Numbered from the stretch's first letter, positions 19,685 to 30,316 are shown. The stretch is 64,000 bases of DNA from Saccharomyces uvarum (GCA_947243795.1 OX365940.1:496001-560000); one strand, 5' to 3'. Numbers and translations are program-made. The notes: a model not told the origin generated them from the sequence alone.

Positions 19685-22600
19685 ATGGAACACAGGTATA
19701 ATGTGTTTAATGACACTCCGCGAGGAGACCATTGGATGGGCCATTCCGCGTCAGATTCACCATATCCATCATATAGTGGCCGTTCTAATGCTAGCACAAC
19801 ACGACGTTTTCAATATAATGACGATGAACCTAACAAAGAAAATCCACCTTTACGTTCAAGAGAATCTAAAAATGCCGAAAATACCAATTTGAGGGATGAA
19901 AAATCTAGGATATTCAAACGTGACAGCAAAGACAGCTACACCAGTGAAGATGATAGAAAGGTCGATTTTACTTCATTGCCCCTGATATCCACTGACGTTT
20001 TAGAAATTTCCAAACAGAGGACTCTTGCAGTAGTGTTGTTTTTAATAATTCAATGTTATAAAATCTATGATTTGATAATATTAAAATCCGGCTTACCAAT
20101 ACCTGGTTTATTGTTCAAGAACTATCGATTTAATTTCATATCCAAATACTTCATTGTGGATTCCTTATTTCTATATGTTTTGCCATCTTTTAACATCCCT
20201 AGATTGACTTTTAAGCCATGGATGGTGTACCTTCAGGTCTTAACAATGACAGCATTAAGCATTTTTATATCAAGTGATCATGAATTCGTTCTTATTTCAC
20301 TGATTGTGACAACCTGGAGAAAATTCTATACAAAAGAATTGAGTGTAACAGGCTCATCTATCAATCATCGTCGTATTGTTGACTCTTCCGCCCATTTTAA
20401 GGGTGCTCTGACAATTAAGATCCTACCTGAAAATACCGCTATGTTCAACCCTTTGCATGAATCATTTTGTTTGCCAATGGATACCAGTCTTTTCAAGGTT
20501 AACTCTGTTAACATACCTATAAGAATAAACTCGACTGAAGAAATTGATCTCATTGAATTGGAATACAGAGATCTCTATACAAATGCAGTAGAACAACGTT
20601 CCTTAACCAAGAAAGATTTCAAAGTCATCAGTAACCCCAAGACTTTACTGAAGAAAGATGATTCGATCCTAAAACCCCATACAAACGATTTTGAAGAAGA
20701 TAGCACTATTCGTTATTTGAGTTTAACACTTCAGGATATTGGATTTTATCAAATCAAAAAAATTGTTGACTCTAAAAAGTTAAATTTAAAGATCTACCAA
20801 TCACACCTGATTATTCCTCACTGTCCAATTGCTTCAATTACCGGAACAGGAGGTAATGATAGATGTATTGGTGACTCGGATAATGTCTCCCTTGAGATTC
20901 AAGGTGTACCTCCTATGAAGTTGGCATACTCTAAGATCGTTAACGGTCAAACGTTTTCCTTTGTGGACTCCAGCTTACAACCAGAATACTTCGAATCACC
21001 CTTACAATCAAGTAAACCGAGACAAAGCTTTACCCAAGATGAATTAAATGATTTGAAATGGGGTAGAAATCAACCTGTTAATATTGATTTAGACTCTTCA
21101 ATTACACAAGACGGTAAATATGCATATACAGTTGACAAATTGATTGATGGTTTAGGAAATGTGATGGATTTCACAAGTTTTCCAGAAGATTTAAAGAAAC
21201 ATCATGGTTTGTCCTATAGTTTTAATGTTCATGGAATTCCACGCGTAGCGCTAGAAGAGAGATTTGATTCTAAGTCACCCACAAAAAGATCGATTGCCGC
21301 AGTATTGGAAGAAAGCAAAAACTGGGGTTCAGACATTCCATATGTTATCAGCTTATCATATGCTGACACACAAGACAAATCAAGAAAAGAAATGAATATC
21401 ACCACAGACAGCTTAACTAAAGTGTTTCAAGCCGACCTTCCAGGGACTTATAACTTAGAATATGTTGAATCCAAGTTTTGTCCCGGTGTAATCGTTGGAA
21501 AATCAAGTGTTTTAGTGACTATGCCAGTTGCACCGAATATGAAAGTTAAATCATCACCAATTTTGGACCAATGTGTAGGACAGGTAGGCCTAAATTTTGA
21601 ATTGTCTTTTACCGGTGCTCCGCCCTACTATTATAATACTAAAATTTATAAGCTTGAAAACGGCGAAAGGAAACTATATGATGCAAAAAGATATACCTCT
21701 GAAGGCACCAGAAATCACTTCAGTTACAGTCCATTTAAAGAAGGCAATTATGAAATTGTATTTGACAACGTTTCTAATAAACTATTCACAGAACCTATCA
21801 AACTGGAGCCTGTCAAAGATTATACTTTCAAGACTTCAATGAGAGTGAAGCCAAGCGCAGCATTGAAATTACATCATGACTTAAAGCTTTGTTTAGGCGA
21901 TTATAGTAATGTTCCTGTGGCCCTAAAAGGTCAAGGTCCTTTCGCATTGACATATGAGATCATAGAAACTTTTTCAAGTAGAAGAAAAACTTTTGAAATT
22001 GAAGATATTAAAACGAATGAATATGTCATTAAAACTCCTGACTTCACTACCGGTGGTGACTATATTTTATCTTTGGTTTCTATCAAGGATTCTTCTGGTT
22101 GTTTAGTTGGCCTTAGCCAACCAGATGCCAGAATTAAAGTAAGAAGAGATATTCCATCGGCAACGTTTAATTTCTTTGAGTCTGTTAAGGAATCCAGAAT
22201 TAAGCATGGCTCTGTGACTGAAATACCGCTTAAACTAAGTGGAGAGGGTCCATTTACTGTTAAATTTAGACACATGGATTACGATGGAAACGCTCTGGAA
22301 GAGTTTGAAAATAAATTCCAGAACAGTTACAAACCGGCCTTGAAAGTGACTAAAGAAGGGCTTTACCAGTTAGTGGATATTCGTGACTCAAGTTGTCAAG
22401 GTAAAGTAAACAACGAGAATAGTACGTTTAAAGTATCCTTCTTAGAGAAACCTAGCTTTGCTATCCAAGATAATCATCGTATTACTAGATTGAAAGATAA
22501 TTTATTCGCCAAAGAAGAAGTATGCCAAGGAATGGAAGGCACTGTTGATTTGGCATTATTTGGCTCGCCACCATTCATATTGGAATACGATTTGATGGCT

Positions 22601-23704
22601 CCTAATGGTCACATTTTCACAAAAAAAATTCAAGTAACTACCAAATATGCTTCTCTAAAACTACCTAACCAAGTTCCTGGAGAATACATAACCACTATTA
22701 AGGCCATTTATGATGGTAATTATGGCGAAACTGACAGGCATTTTGAAGAGTATCTACCAGAACTTGTGATTAAGCAGACTGTACATCCTATTCCAGATGT
22801 TACTTTTGCCGATGGGGGTAAAACCTTACGCGCGTGTGCTGCCAACGTAGATCAGATCTCATTTTCAGAACCAATTAATTTGAAATTCTTGCAAGGTGAA
22901 AGTCCATTATCAATTACATTTAGCGTTTATCACGAGAGTACAAGTAGAACAGATCAATACATCATTGAGAAAATTGACTCAGAAAACTTTTTATTCGAAA
23001 AGCTGTACGAAGGCATGAAATTAGGTAACCATGCAATAAGTATTGACTCTGTTGTTGATGCAAATGGTTGCATCAACAACGTTATAGCTGGACCAAGTAA
23101 CCAAATTTTCGTCTCCATTACTGATGCGCCGAAGATCCACTTATTAGATCCGTCCACCGAGTATTGTGTGGGTGATTATGTGGCATATCAATTAAATGGT
23201 GTAGCACCATTTGTGGTTAAATATGACTTCAACGGCGTTCCTTTGAAATCTAAAGAGCGCAGCTCCCAATTTATTAGATTGGCATCTGAGCCAGGTGTCA
23301 TATCCATCAATTCATTACAAGATTCATCATCACAATGCATAGTCGATTTTACGAAGCCTGGTCTGAAAAGTGAATTTAATGATTTATCATTAACTATACA
23401 CCCAATTCCTTCAGTCATTGTATCTCAGGGAAATTACATCACTGAGGACATTCGAGAAGGTGACCAGGCCGAAGTGATATTTTCACTCGAAGGTACACCA
23501 CCATTCTGCTTAACTTATGTAAGGACGGAAGAAACAGATGGTAAACACGGCAAGAAAAGGTCCCAAGTTGTTGAAACTCATAAGGTCACGGATATATATT
23601 CTAATGAATACAAGGTAGTTACAAGCTTGCAAGGTACCTACGAAGCGATTGAAATTACAGATGCTTATTGCTTTGCCAAAAATGATCTCTTCTTTAATAA
23701 CTGA
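19685..23704 (+). CDS. POM152: Nuclear pore membrane ring protein
   Basis: 1339 residues. The N-terminal ~105 residues are polar and face the pore. Hydrophobic segments follow at about 112-130, 156-171 and 178-195. The large C-terminal lumenal part shows recurring Ig-like units with repeated phrases of the type C.GD..N/GxPP/GPFxLxY and YxL..I.DSxxC. Known role: transmembrane nucleoporin whose lumenal Ig repeats form the ring around the pore with Pom34 and Ndc1. Length and order match YMR129W. Confidence 0.96.
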   Translation: MEHRYNVFNDTPRGDHWMGHSASDSPYPSYSGRSNASTTRRFQYNDDEPNKENPPLRSRESKNAENTNLRDEKSRIFKRDSKDSYTSEDDRKVDFTSLPLISTDVLEISKQRTLAVVLFLIIQCYKIYDLIILKSGLPIPGLLFKNYRFNFISKYFIVDSLFLYVLPSFNIPRLTFKPWMVYLQVLTMTALSIFISSDHEFVLISLIVTTWRKFYTKELSVTGSSINHRRIVDSSAHFKGALTIKILPENTAMFNPLHESFCLPMDTSLFKVNSVNIPIRINSTEEIDLIELEYRDLYTNAVEQRSLTKKDFKVISNPKTLLKKDDSILKPHTNDFEEDSTIRYLSLTLQDIGFYQIKKIVDSKKLNLKIYQSHLIIPHCPIASITGTGGNDRCIGDSDNVSLEIQGVPPMKLAYSKIVNGQTFSFVDSSLQPEYFESPLQSSKPRQSFTQDELNDLKWGRNQPVNIDLDSSITQDGKYAYTVDKLIDGLGNVMDFTSFPEDLKKHHGLSYSFNVHGIPRVALEERFDSKSPTKRSIAAVLEESKNWGSDIPYVISLSYADTQDKSRKEMNITTDSLTKVFQADLPGTYNLEYVESKFCPGVIVGKSSVLVTMPVAPNMKVKSSPILDQCVGQVGLNFELSFTGAPPYYYNTKIYKLENGERKLYDAKRYTSEGTRNHFSYSPFKEGNYEIVFDNVSNKLFTEPIKLEPVKDYTFKTSMRVKPSAALKLHHDLKLCLGDYSNVPVALKGQGPFALTYEIIETFSSRRKTFEIEDIKTNEYVIKTPDFTTGGDYILSLVSIKDSSGCLVGLSQPDARIKVRRDIPSATFNFFESVKESRIKHGSVTEIPLKLSGEGPFTVKFRHMDYDGNALEEFENKFQNSYKPALKVTKEGLYQLVDIRDSSCQGKVNNENSTFKVSFLEKPSFAIQDNHRITRLKDNLFAKEEVCQGMEGTVDLALFGSPPFILEYDLMAPNGHIFTKKIQVTTKYASLKLPNQVPGEYITTIKAIYDGNYGETDRHFEEYLPELVIKQTVHPIPDVTFADGGKTLRACAANVDQISFSEPINLKFLQGESPLSITFSVYHESTSRTDQYIIEKIDSENFLFEKLYEGMKLGNHAISIDSVVDANGCINNVIAGPSNQIFVSITDAPKIHLLDPSTEYCVGDYVAYQLNGVAPFVVKYDFNGVPLKSKERSSQFIRLASEPGVISINSLQDSSSQCIVDFTKPGLKSEFNDLSLTIHPIPSVIVSQGNYITEDIREGDQAEVIFSLEGTPPFCLTYVRTEETDGKHGKKRSQVVETHKVTDIYSNEYKVVTSLQGTYEAIEITDAYCFAKNDLFFNN

Positions 23705-24005
23705 ATATAAAAAAGTAAGGCGGAAATTTCCTCTGTCATAATGTCAATGTACAATTTTAATGTATAATATATCTCTGTACATCAATAGTAAAACACTAAA
23801 AATAAAAAAGCGAACAGCCAGCTTCATGGAGTGCCTCTATCAGTTCGTATAAGTTATAGCTTACTTGATATGATAAATTTTGATATGTTGTACGTAGCCA
23901 ACTTAAGCTAGTGCAGTATGAAAAAAAAAAGCTTCAATCGAATCTATCGCCGTATTGCGAAGAATACTAAAGGCAGCTTTCCGAAGCGTAAAGCAGGTTA
24001 CTTTA
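23705..24005 (+). promoter_or_regulatory. POM152 3' flank and DPI35 leader with overlapping short ORF
   Basis: An ATG at 23918 is followed at once by ten A bases and opens a 55-codon frame that overlaps the DPI35 start. In the DPI35 frame itself the sequence is open from 23922 and basic. See the separate finding. Confidence 0.5.
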
Positions 24006-24914
24006 ATGACGTATCCAAAAAGAATACCCCTAAATGTATGGTCAGATGCCCTAAAGGCAGCCAAGCCACTAATTATTACTTTTGATGCGTACAATACGCT
24101 GTATGCTACAAAACTACCGGTAATGGAGCAATACTGTTTAGTTGGACATAAATACGGTATCAAAGCCAACCCTTTGACATTAACTAAGAATTTCCCGCAT
24201 GTTTTCAAGAAACTAAGAGAAAGGTATCCTCAGTACGGAAAGTTTTCTAATATTGGGCCCGAAGAATGGTGGTCCAGTTTAATAAAGAATGTTTTTGCAC
24301 CAATCGAAATTCCCGATGAGATGGTAAATGAAATCTTGTTGCGGTTTGAGGGTTTTGATTCATATTTTGTTTATCCTGATTTGATTAGTTTCTTGAACAA
24401 TGTAAAGGCAAGATATCCTAATATTGTTTTAGGAATAATAAGTAATACTGATCCAATTTTTTACAAATTGCTGAAAAACATTGGGTTATATGAAACATTT
24501 GCCGATAGCATTTATTTATCATATGAGCTTGACCTAGCAAAACCAGAGAAAGCCATATTTGAATATGCATTTAACGATATTATAGACAAACGCCCTGATT
24601 TGTTGAAGATGTATTCTAAGGAAGAAATTTGCCAGCACTGTTTCCACATCGGAGATGAACAAAAAAACGATCTTGAAGGGGCAGAAGCTGCCGGTTGGAC
24701 CGGAATACTGTTGGATAGAAATGACAAATACGGATATCTATCGGAGTCACTTGACAAAACTGTCAGGGACGAGTATAAGCTATCACTTGATAAAATAGAT
24801 AATCATTCTATGAAGACTTGGCAAGCAAGCAGCAAACAAACAGACACTATACAGCTGAGTGAAAGAAAATATGTTGTTTCAAACCTTGAGGTTTTAGAAG
24901 AACTATTTCCTTAA
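24006..24914 (+). CDS. DPI35: HAD-like hydrolase (HDHD3-type)
   Basis: 302 residues from the ATG at 24006 (MTYPKRIPLNVW), the same length as S. cerevisiae YMR130W. HAD motifs are visible: the motif I region ITFDAYNTLY around Asp27, SNTDP (motif II) and GDEQKNDLEGAEAAGW (motif IV). Position 2 of motif I is Ala-Tyr rather than DxD, as in HDHD3 proteins, so phosphatase activity is uncertain. The S. cerevisiae gene is linked to mitochondrial membrane potential; its substrate is unknown. The frame continues open upstream with a basic segment, discussed as a finding. Confidence 0.9.
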   Translation: MTYPKRIPLNVWSDALKAAKPLIITFDAYNTLYATKLPVMEQYCLVGHKYGIKANPLTLTKNFPHVFKKLRERYPQYGKFSNIGPEEWWSSLIKNVFAPIEIPDEMVNEILLRFEGFDSYFVYPDLISFLNNVKARYPNIVLGIISNTDPIFYKLLKNIGLYETFADSIYLSYELDLAKPEKAIFEYAFNDIIDKRPDLLKMYSKEEICQHCFHIGDEQKNDLEGAEAAGWTGILLDRNDKYGYLSESLDKTVRDEYKLSLDKIDNHSMKTWQASSKQTDTIQLSERKYVVSNLEVLEELFP

Positions 24915-25048
24915 ATACAGTATTGTTTTCATTGATACGCACATATATAGAGATTTTCTAACTCGGCTAATAAAATTTATTATATTGAAACAGGTTTACT
25001 TTTTAATAGTTTATAATGTGTAAATGTATCATTTATATACTATAGAAT
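24915..25048. other. Convergent spacer DPI35/RRB1
   Basis: Short AT-rich spacer holding the 3' ends of both genes. Confidence 0.5.
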
Positions 25049-26581
25049 TTAAACACTGATTGTTTTCCAGACGTTTAAGCCGTCAGTACCGGTACTTACC
25101 AAACAACCTGGAATTTGCTTGTGCCATTTGACATCTTTAACTTCCCTTTGCCAGTGAACAAACAATAACTGCGGTGGAATGTCTTGTAACTCCTTTGTTT
25201 CAGCCGCCTGTTGCTTAATTTCTTCATCATCAGCTTCTACAGATAAATCCCACAAGGTTACAGTATTATCTTCTGAACCCACCGCAACAATAGATTCATC
25301 TAATGGGTTAAATGCAATAGAAGTAATGGCACCCTTATGGAAGTCATACTGAGCGACTGGTTGAACGGTATCAGCATTGCTTGGTGTAAACTGTCTCAAA
25401 TCCCAGACTCCCCAGGTTCCATTATCATCACCACTTGCAAGCAAATAGCCAATTTTGTCACTCCAACTTATGACATTTACATCGGTATTAGAGGCTTTAA
25501 CAGAGATGGCTGGTTTATGTTTCTTTGATCTTGTGTCCCAAACCCTTATATATCCGTCACAACCAGCTGTCGCAAAAACGGTGGATTCTGTCCGAGACCA
25601 CTGAATGTCTTCTATAGATTCATTGTTCGAAACAGTAAATGGTTGTTTATCAGTCACCCATCTTGAAGTGTGTCTTTGTGTTAGATATATTTGACCTGAG
25701 CAATCACCTGATAATAAAGCGCCAGTCTTGATCAATGGTGACCAGTCTAACCCATAGCCTTCAACATTTCCATGGTTTTTGACAGTATGAATAGGTCTTT
25801 TAGCGGACTTTGGGATTTGATAACCTGGTGTAGAAAAAGCTTTACTTTGTGCGGCTAAATCATATATATAAACATCTCCATTTTCACTCATAGTGGCAGT
25901 TAATACCTCTTGATTAGAAACGGCAAACGGAGAAACTTTTAGTCTATTAGTCGTATCTCTTAATGGTATGTTTTCATTCTCAATAACTGGGTCCGCATCT
26001 TCTTCGTCTTCTCCTTCTTCATCATCTTCTTCATTATCATCTTTTAGAAGAGTTTTTGTCAAGTTAGAAAGAGCCAAAACCATCAATTCGTTTTCCTTTT
26101 TTCTCGATGATTGAGTCGCTGTGGTTAACAAAATAGACTGTGGATAGTTTCTACGTTCAGTACCTAACGTATCTGGAATTACATCCAATGTCAAACATGG
26201 CCATGGCATGTTAACATTATGTAGCATTTCATAAACGGTAGGATCGGCCTCGAGAACTTCATCTGGACCTAGCGGGCGAGACTTGTGGGGCAAGTATAGT
26301 TCTTGAACTTTCTCTTCGTTGCCTTCGGATTGGTCTTTCTGCACTAAAGTTTCAGCTTGTTCTTGCTTTTTTTTGAGGTCGTCTTCGTCATTGATTTCGT
26401 CATCTCCATCAATTTCAATGATCTCACCATCGCTATCGAACTCATCACTCACTTGTTCCTCCAGCTCGTTCATGGGAGCATCTTGCTCTTCTGATGTAGC
26501 AACAGCAGGGACTGAATGAGAATCAGTCTTAGCGGAGACAATTCTCTCTTGCTCATCAATATCAATAGACCTTTTTGACAT
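25049..26581 (-). CDS. RRB1: WD-repeat chaperone of ribosomal protein L3
   Basis: 510 residues from the ATG at 26581 ([12 protein letters not shown]). The N-terminus is acidic with Asp/Glu runs, as in histone-binding/RbAp48-like WD proteins. It is followed by a CAF1C-like entry segment ([21 protein letters not shown]) and WD40 repeats (VRVWDTRS-, WGVWDLRQ-, VTLWDLS-type endings). Known role: Rrb1 binds newly made Rpl3 and is essential for early 60S assembly. Upstream in-frame Met codons lack conservation. The promoter has PAC and RRPE. Confidence 0.96.
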   Translation of the reverse strand: MSKRSIDIDEQERIVSAKTDSHSVPAVATSEEQDAPMNELEEQVSDEFDSDGEIIEIDGDDEINDEDDLKKKQEQAETLVQKDQSEGNEEKVQELYLPHKSRPLGPDEVLEADPTVYEMLHNVNMPWPCLTLDVIPDTLGTERRNYPQSILLTTATQSSRKKENELMVLALSNLTKTLLKDDNEEDDEEGEDEEDADPVIENENIPLRDTTNRLKVSPFAVSNQEVLTATMSENGDVYIYDLAAQSKAFSTPGYQIPKSAKRPIHTVKNHGNVEGYGLDWSPLIKTGALLSGDCSGQIYLTQRHTSRWVTDKQPFTVSNNESIEDIQWSRTESTVFATAGCDGYIRVWDTRSKKHKPAISVKASNTDVNVISWSDKIGYLLASGDDNGTWGVWDLRQFTPSNADTVQPVAQYDFHKGAITSIAFNPLDESIVAVGSEDNTVTLWDLSVEADDEEIKQQAAETKELQDIPPQLLFVHWQREVKDVKWHKQIPGCLVSTGTDGLNVWKTISV

Positions 26582-26837
26582 TATGGCGTTGCTTGCGTAT
26601 GTGGCTAAGAAACGAGCAGCTCGTAAGATGATTATGTACTTATATTCCAAGAAAACTCAATCCCTTTACAAAAATGGTCATCTCATCGCTAAATCGAATT
26701 GTGTTTTAGTTTCCATTATTGTTCGCTGAGAGAAAAAAATTTTCACGGCTCGAATGAAAAAAAGAAACGTGACAATGAAAACAATAAGGGATGTGCATCG
26801 TATTTTGATATATATAGCCTATAATATATAGACCATA
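26582..26837 (-). promoter_or_regulatory. RRB1 promoter with PAC and RRPE boxes
   Basis: CTCATCGC (PAC, reverse orientation) at 26682-26689 and AAAAATTTT (RRPE core) at 26735-26743, about 100 and 155 bp upstream of the RRB1 ATG. The far end is the JLP2 3' flank. Confidence 0.75.
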
Positions 26838-27464
26838 CTAAGTTGTTAGAAGACTGTCATCGAGAAACCCGCCATCGTGTTGTTTGATTTTCTTCTTCTG
26901 ATTCTTTTTCGCTAACTTCCTTTGCTTTTCTTCCTCAATAAGATTCTGTCTATTAGACTCTATAAGTTTGACAAAAAAGTCACCATTTTTGGTTTTCTTT
27001 GCCTCATTAAGTGTGGCCTCTACATTATCGAATAGTTCTACCCTCGTCTTGGTTAACCTATTCAGCGTTTTGTTATCTCTTGTTCCACATTCCATTTTCC
27101 TGCATTGTCTTAGAGATTTAAATGATACTTCACCAGGGTTCATAGCCTTACTTTTTCTCAGGTTGTGCCATGGGGTTATTAAGATAGTGCATTGAGGCAA
27201 TTTATTTCCTTGGATAGATTCAGACTTGCACAGCTGCAAGCAGTCATTTATTACTTCTTGCGGTACATCATCGATTGTTTTTTCATTTTCATTTAGCTTT
27301 AGATAAATATGGCCACTCGAGTACTTATCAGCATGAAACCAAATATAATTTAACTCTTTGTAACTCCATTTGATTAGTAGGTCGTTTTCAAATTTATCCC
27401 TACCGGTAATAATTTGGTAAGGTACTGAATACTCCGTTGGTTTTGATTCATAAAAATATACCAT
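26838..27464 (-). CDS. JLP2: Jlp2, NFACT-R/CCDC25-type protein
   Basis: 208 residues from the ATG at 27464 (MVYFYESKPTEYSVPY), the same length as S. cerevisiae. The NFACT-R (DUF814) domain fills the first two thirds, with ENDLLIKW, YIWFHADKYSSGHIYLKL and LRQCRKMECGTRDNK. The C-terminus is a Lys-rich helix. The family is the stand-alone form of the RNA-binding domain of Rqc2/Tae2-type proteins; the cellular role in yeast is not established. Divergent from REC114. Confidence 0.93.
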   Translation of the reverse strand: MVYFYESKPTEYSVPYQIITGRDKFENDLLIKWSYKELNYIWFHADKYSSGHIYLKLNENEKTIDDVPQEVINDCLQLCKSESIQGNKLPQCTILITPWHNLRKSKAMNPGEVSFKSLRQCRKMECGTRDNKTLNRLTKTRVELFDNVEATLNEAKKTKNGDFFVKLIESNRQNLIEEEKQRKLAKKNQKKKIKQHDGGFLDDSLLTT

Positions 27465-27973
27465 GCTTACCAAAAGTTGGGTTCGAATGAAATCTGGAGA
27501 AATAAGTGGTATTTAATAGCCCATGTATAAGAGTAAGGGCGAAATTCTGGGTATTGTAGTACTTGTTCGAACCTTTTGCAGTCTCTAGCTTTGTTCTCTG
27601 ATCTCTTTATTTAGGATTTTTTTTTTGTTCCACTAAGCTTGAATATTTTTTTTGGAAGTATTTTAAAACTACATTTTTTTGAATACTATAAATCTCAACC
27701 TAAATATAATATTCGCCTCCATGCGTACATTAAACACATTTCAAATAGTTTTAAACTGCTACCTAGAGCACCGCCATTTTTAATATTACAGGTACCCATA
27801 AATTTATCATAAGTTCTTAAAGATGAAGCTCTTCTGTAGTTTTTGAAAAAGTGTTGTATTTTTTCTAGATTAATATTAGCCTCGAGTTGGGCGGCAAACT
27901 TATAAAAGGCAGACAAAATAGTTGTCAACAGAAAATTAAACCAAAAGAAAGACCGAAACAAAGGACAACAGAA
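27465..27973. promoter_or_regulatory. Divergent promoter JLP2/REC114 with URS1 site
   Basis: TGGGCGGCAA at 27888-27897 fits the URS1 consensus bound by Ume6. It lies about 77 bp upstream of the REC114 ATG and next to a TATA-like TATAAAA (27901-27907). Ume6 represses early meiotic genes through this site in vegetative cells. The remainder is AT-rich with T tracts. Confidence 0.75.
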
Positions 27974-29359
27974 ATGTACGAGTACTGTTCAGTTATAATC
28001 AAGAAATATTCTAAATACACGATTCCCTCTCTCGCCCCAAAAGGGTTCAATTCCGTTTTGGATCCTCCTCATATAGACAAATGGCAGCATCTTTCTGTTA
28101 ACTGTACTCTCCAATTCCTGGTTCTATTAGAGGATTCCGGACAAATTTCTCTTCAAGTGATTCTTAATAACTCAACTTTTTTGGAAAATATTCGGCTGCC
28201 GCTAGGGTGCAATCATGATTCGATACAGTTCACGTGCAAATGCCCTATAATTTCCTGTAAATATATATCTGAAGAGTTTGGACCCAAAGTGTTGAAAAGG
28301 TTCCAGATAAACTTATCAAATGAAATGGATTTCAACCGAATTGTCATTTCTTTGAAAAATTTAAGCTTTATTATAAAGACAGCCAAAACCTCCATTGCTC
28401 GAAACACAATGATAAACCAGACATTAGATTTTAGTAACAGTAAAAAAGGCAGTTTTACTGAAAACAACATTGCTAGCACTCACAGAAACTCCAGTGTGCA
28501 GTTTCAAACACAGAATATGGTCATGGATTTCAGTCAACTTTATCAGAAAAAGCCTGGAAAAGAACTAAATAGCTGTTCAAATACCACATTTCCAATCGCT
28601 AACCTTCCAATGACACAGCAAAATTTTCCAACCGCAGAGGTAAGTGTAGAGCATTTTTCACAAGACCTTAACACACCATTGGCTACACAAACCATCCCAA
28701 GTCCACCTGAACCGTTGAGTGTAAAGCTTTTGGAAGTGTCTCAACCTTTGTCAAATAACTTAAGACATTCCCTTACTACTAAGAACGAAAAAAGGAACAC
28801 AGCTATCTCTTTTGATCTACCTTCGGAAAAAGGCACTACCTTACATAATGATAATGATTTATTAAATGTGACCAATTTACCGAAGGGACGACAGGAAAAA
28901 GAAGATCTAGTACAGATTCAAAGCTCTGCTAATGTAGTTACAACACTAGCAACATTAGGCAATTTAGAAAAAGAGACCGCAACAAAGCAAAATAAGGAAA
29001 AAGTCGATGATAAGCTAGGTGGCTCCGAAAACGTAGCACATACAAATGAACATCAGAAAAGAAAAGAAATTCCATTCTGTAGCTCAAATAATGGAATAGA
29101 GACAGACACGACCTTAGTCCAAGAAGAAATGATGGCCGCTAAAAAGACCAGCAGAGATCCGCCAAGAAAAATATCTAAGCGGCTAATAAAGGAAAAGTTA
29201 AAGGACGAAGAGTTCATGAAATGGGTATGTACAAAGATTTGAGAAAAGCACAGCTATCTTTCTCTCTCACACCACAGAATAATACTAACTAAGACAATAT
29301 TGAATATTAAAAAGGTAAATAAGGTTGAGAAAGTACTCAGCAAAATGTTCGAAAAATGA
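27974..29359 (+). CDS. REC114: Meiotic recombination initiation protein, spliced near the 3' end
   Basis: Exon 1 27974-29224, exon 2 29315-29359, giving 431 residues (S. cerevisiae about 428). The ATG at 27974 (MYEYCSVIIKKYSKY) matches the known start; upstream in-frame codons do not. The 90-nt intron has GTATGT at 29225, TACTAAC at 29283-29289 and AAAG ending at 29314. Exon 2 supplies only 14 residues, ending KMFEK, which extend the C-terminal helix. Known role: with Mei4 it forms condensates on chromosome axes that recruit Spo11 for double-strand breaks; the N-terminal part is a PH-like domain and the C-terminal helices pair with Mei4. The central region is disordered. Confidence 0.94.
29225..29314 (+). 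other. REC114 intron
   Basis: 90 nt, GTATGT donor and TACTAAC branch site with the acceptor 25 nt downstream. If retained, translation ends six codons after the donor. Confidence 0.9.
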
Positions 29360-29602
29360 ACCCTTTTTTTGAGATTCTCTTTAACACTAGCCACGAAGGA
29401 GAATGAAAAAGAGAATCCGAGCTCCGGTCATATCGCTGAGTAAGAGAAAGCTCGTTTAAATGAAGCTTCATCAAAAAAAATAAAGGCTTTAAAAAATCAA
29501 ACATCTAAATAGATGCACACAGAAATTTCCGATATAAAAGGTCATTGAAGGTATTTTATAGCCGAGGGCCAAATAGAAGAAGAGTATCAAAAAAAAATCA
29601 AC

Positions 29603-30316
29603 ATGTCATTGAAAGATAGTTATCTAGAGCTCGAATTAAAATTAATAAGAAAACTACAGGAGCTACCATATGTTCATCAGTTTATCCACGATCGAATAAG
29701 TGGTAGAATCACTCTTTTTTTAATAGTGGTCGGTACGCTTGCATTTTTCAATGAGCTTTATATAACCATTGAGATGAGTCTTTTACAAAAAAATACATCT
29801 GAAGAACTAGAGCGCGGAAGGATCGATGAAGGATTGAAGCTTCACAGGATGCTAGTCAGTGATGAATATCACGGCAAGGAATACAAAGACGAAAAAAGCG
29901 GGATTGTTATTGAAGAGTTTGAGGATCGCAATAAATTTTTTGCAAAGCCTGTTTTCGTTTCAGAGCTAGATGTAAATTGTAATGTTATTGTAGGTGGCAA
30001 AGAGATTTTATCCACCCCATTGAAATTCCATGTGGAGTTTTCACCAGAAGATTACGAAAATGAAAAAAGACCGGAATTCGGAACCAATCTGCATGTGTTG
30101 AGACTAAGACTGTATCATTATTTCAAAGATTGTGAAATATATCGTGATCTGATTAAAGATAAGGGTAGTGATGAGACAAGAAAGTTCACAATTTCTAACG
30201 GTGTTAAAATCTACAATCACAAAGATGAATTACTGCCATTGAGTATCGATGATGTTCAGTTGTGCTTTCTGAAGATCGATACAGGGAATACGATAAAATG
30301 TGTGTTTGTATTATGA
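29603..30316 (+). CDS. ERG29: ER protein of ergosterol synthesis
   Basis: 237 residues, the same length as S. cerevisiae YMR134W. One membrane segment lies at about 34-56 (ITLFLIVVGTLAFF). It is preceded by a short cytosolic helix and followed by a folded domain without a catalytic motif that I recognise. Known from S. cerevisiae: an essential ER protein affecting the methyl-sterol oxidase step and iron homeostasis. The ATG is the first in the frame. Confidence 0.92.
   Translation: MSLKDSYLELELKLIRKLQELPYVHQFIHDRISGRITLFLIVVGTLAFFNELYITIEMSLLQKNTSEELERGRIDEGLKLHRMLVSDEYHGKEYKDEKSGIVIEEFEDRNKFFAKPVFVSELDVNCNVIVGGKEILSTPLKFHVEFSPEDYENEKRPEFGTNLHVLRLRLYHYFKDCEIYRDLIKDKGSDETRKFTISNGVKIYNHKDELLPLSIDDVQLCFLKIDTGNTIKCVFVL

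Noticed and set aside
27561-27575. GTTCGAACC as a tRNA T-arm
   Set aside because: It is a self-complementary 8-mer without flanking T-stem, D-arm or acceptor pairing.
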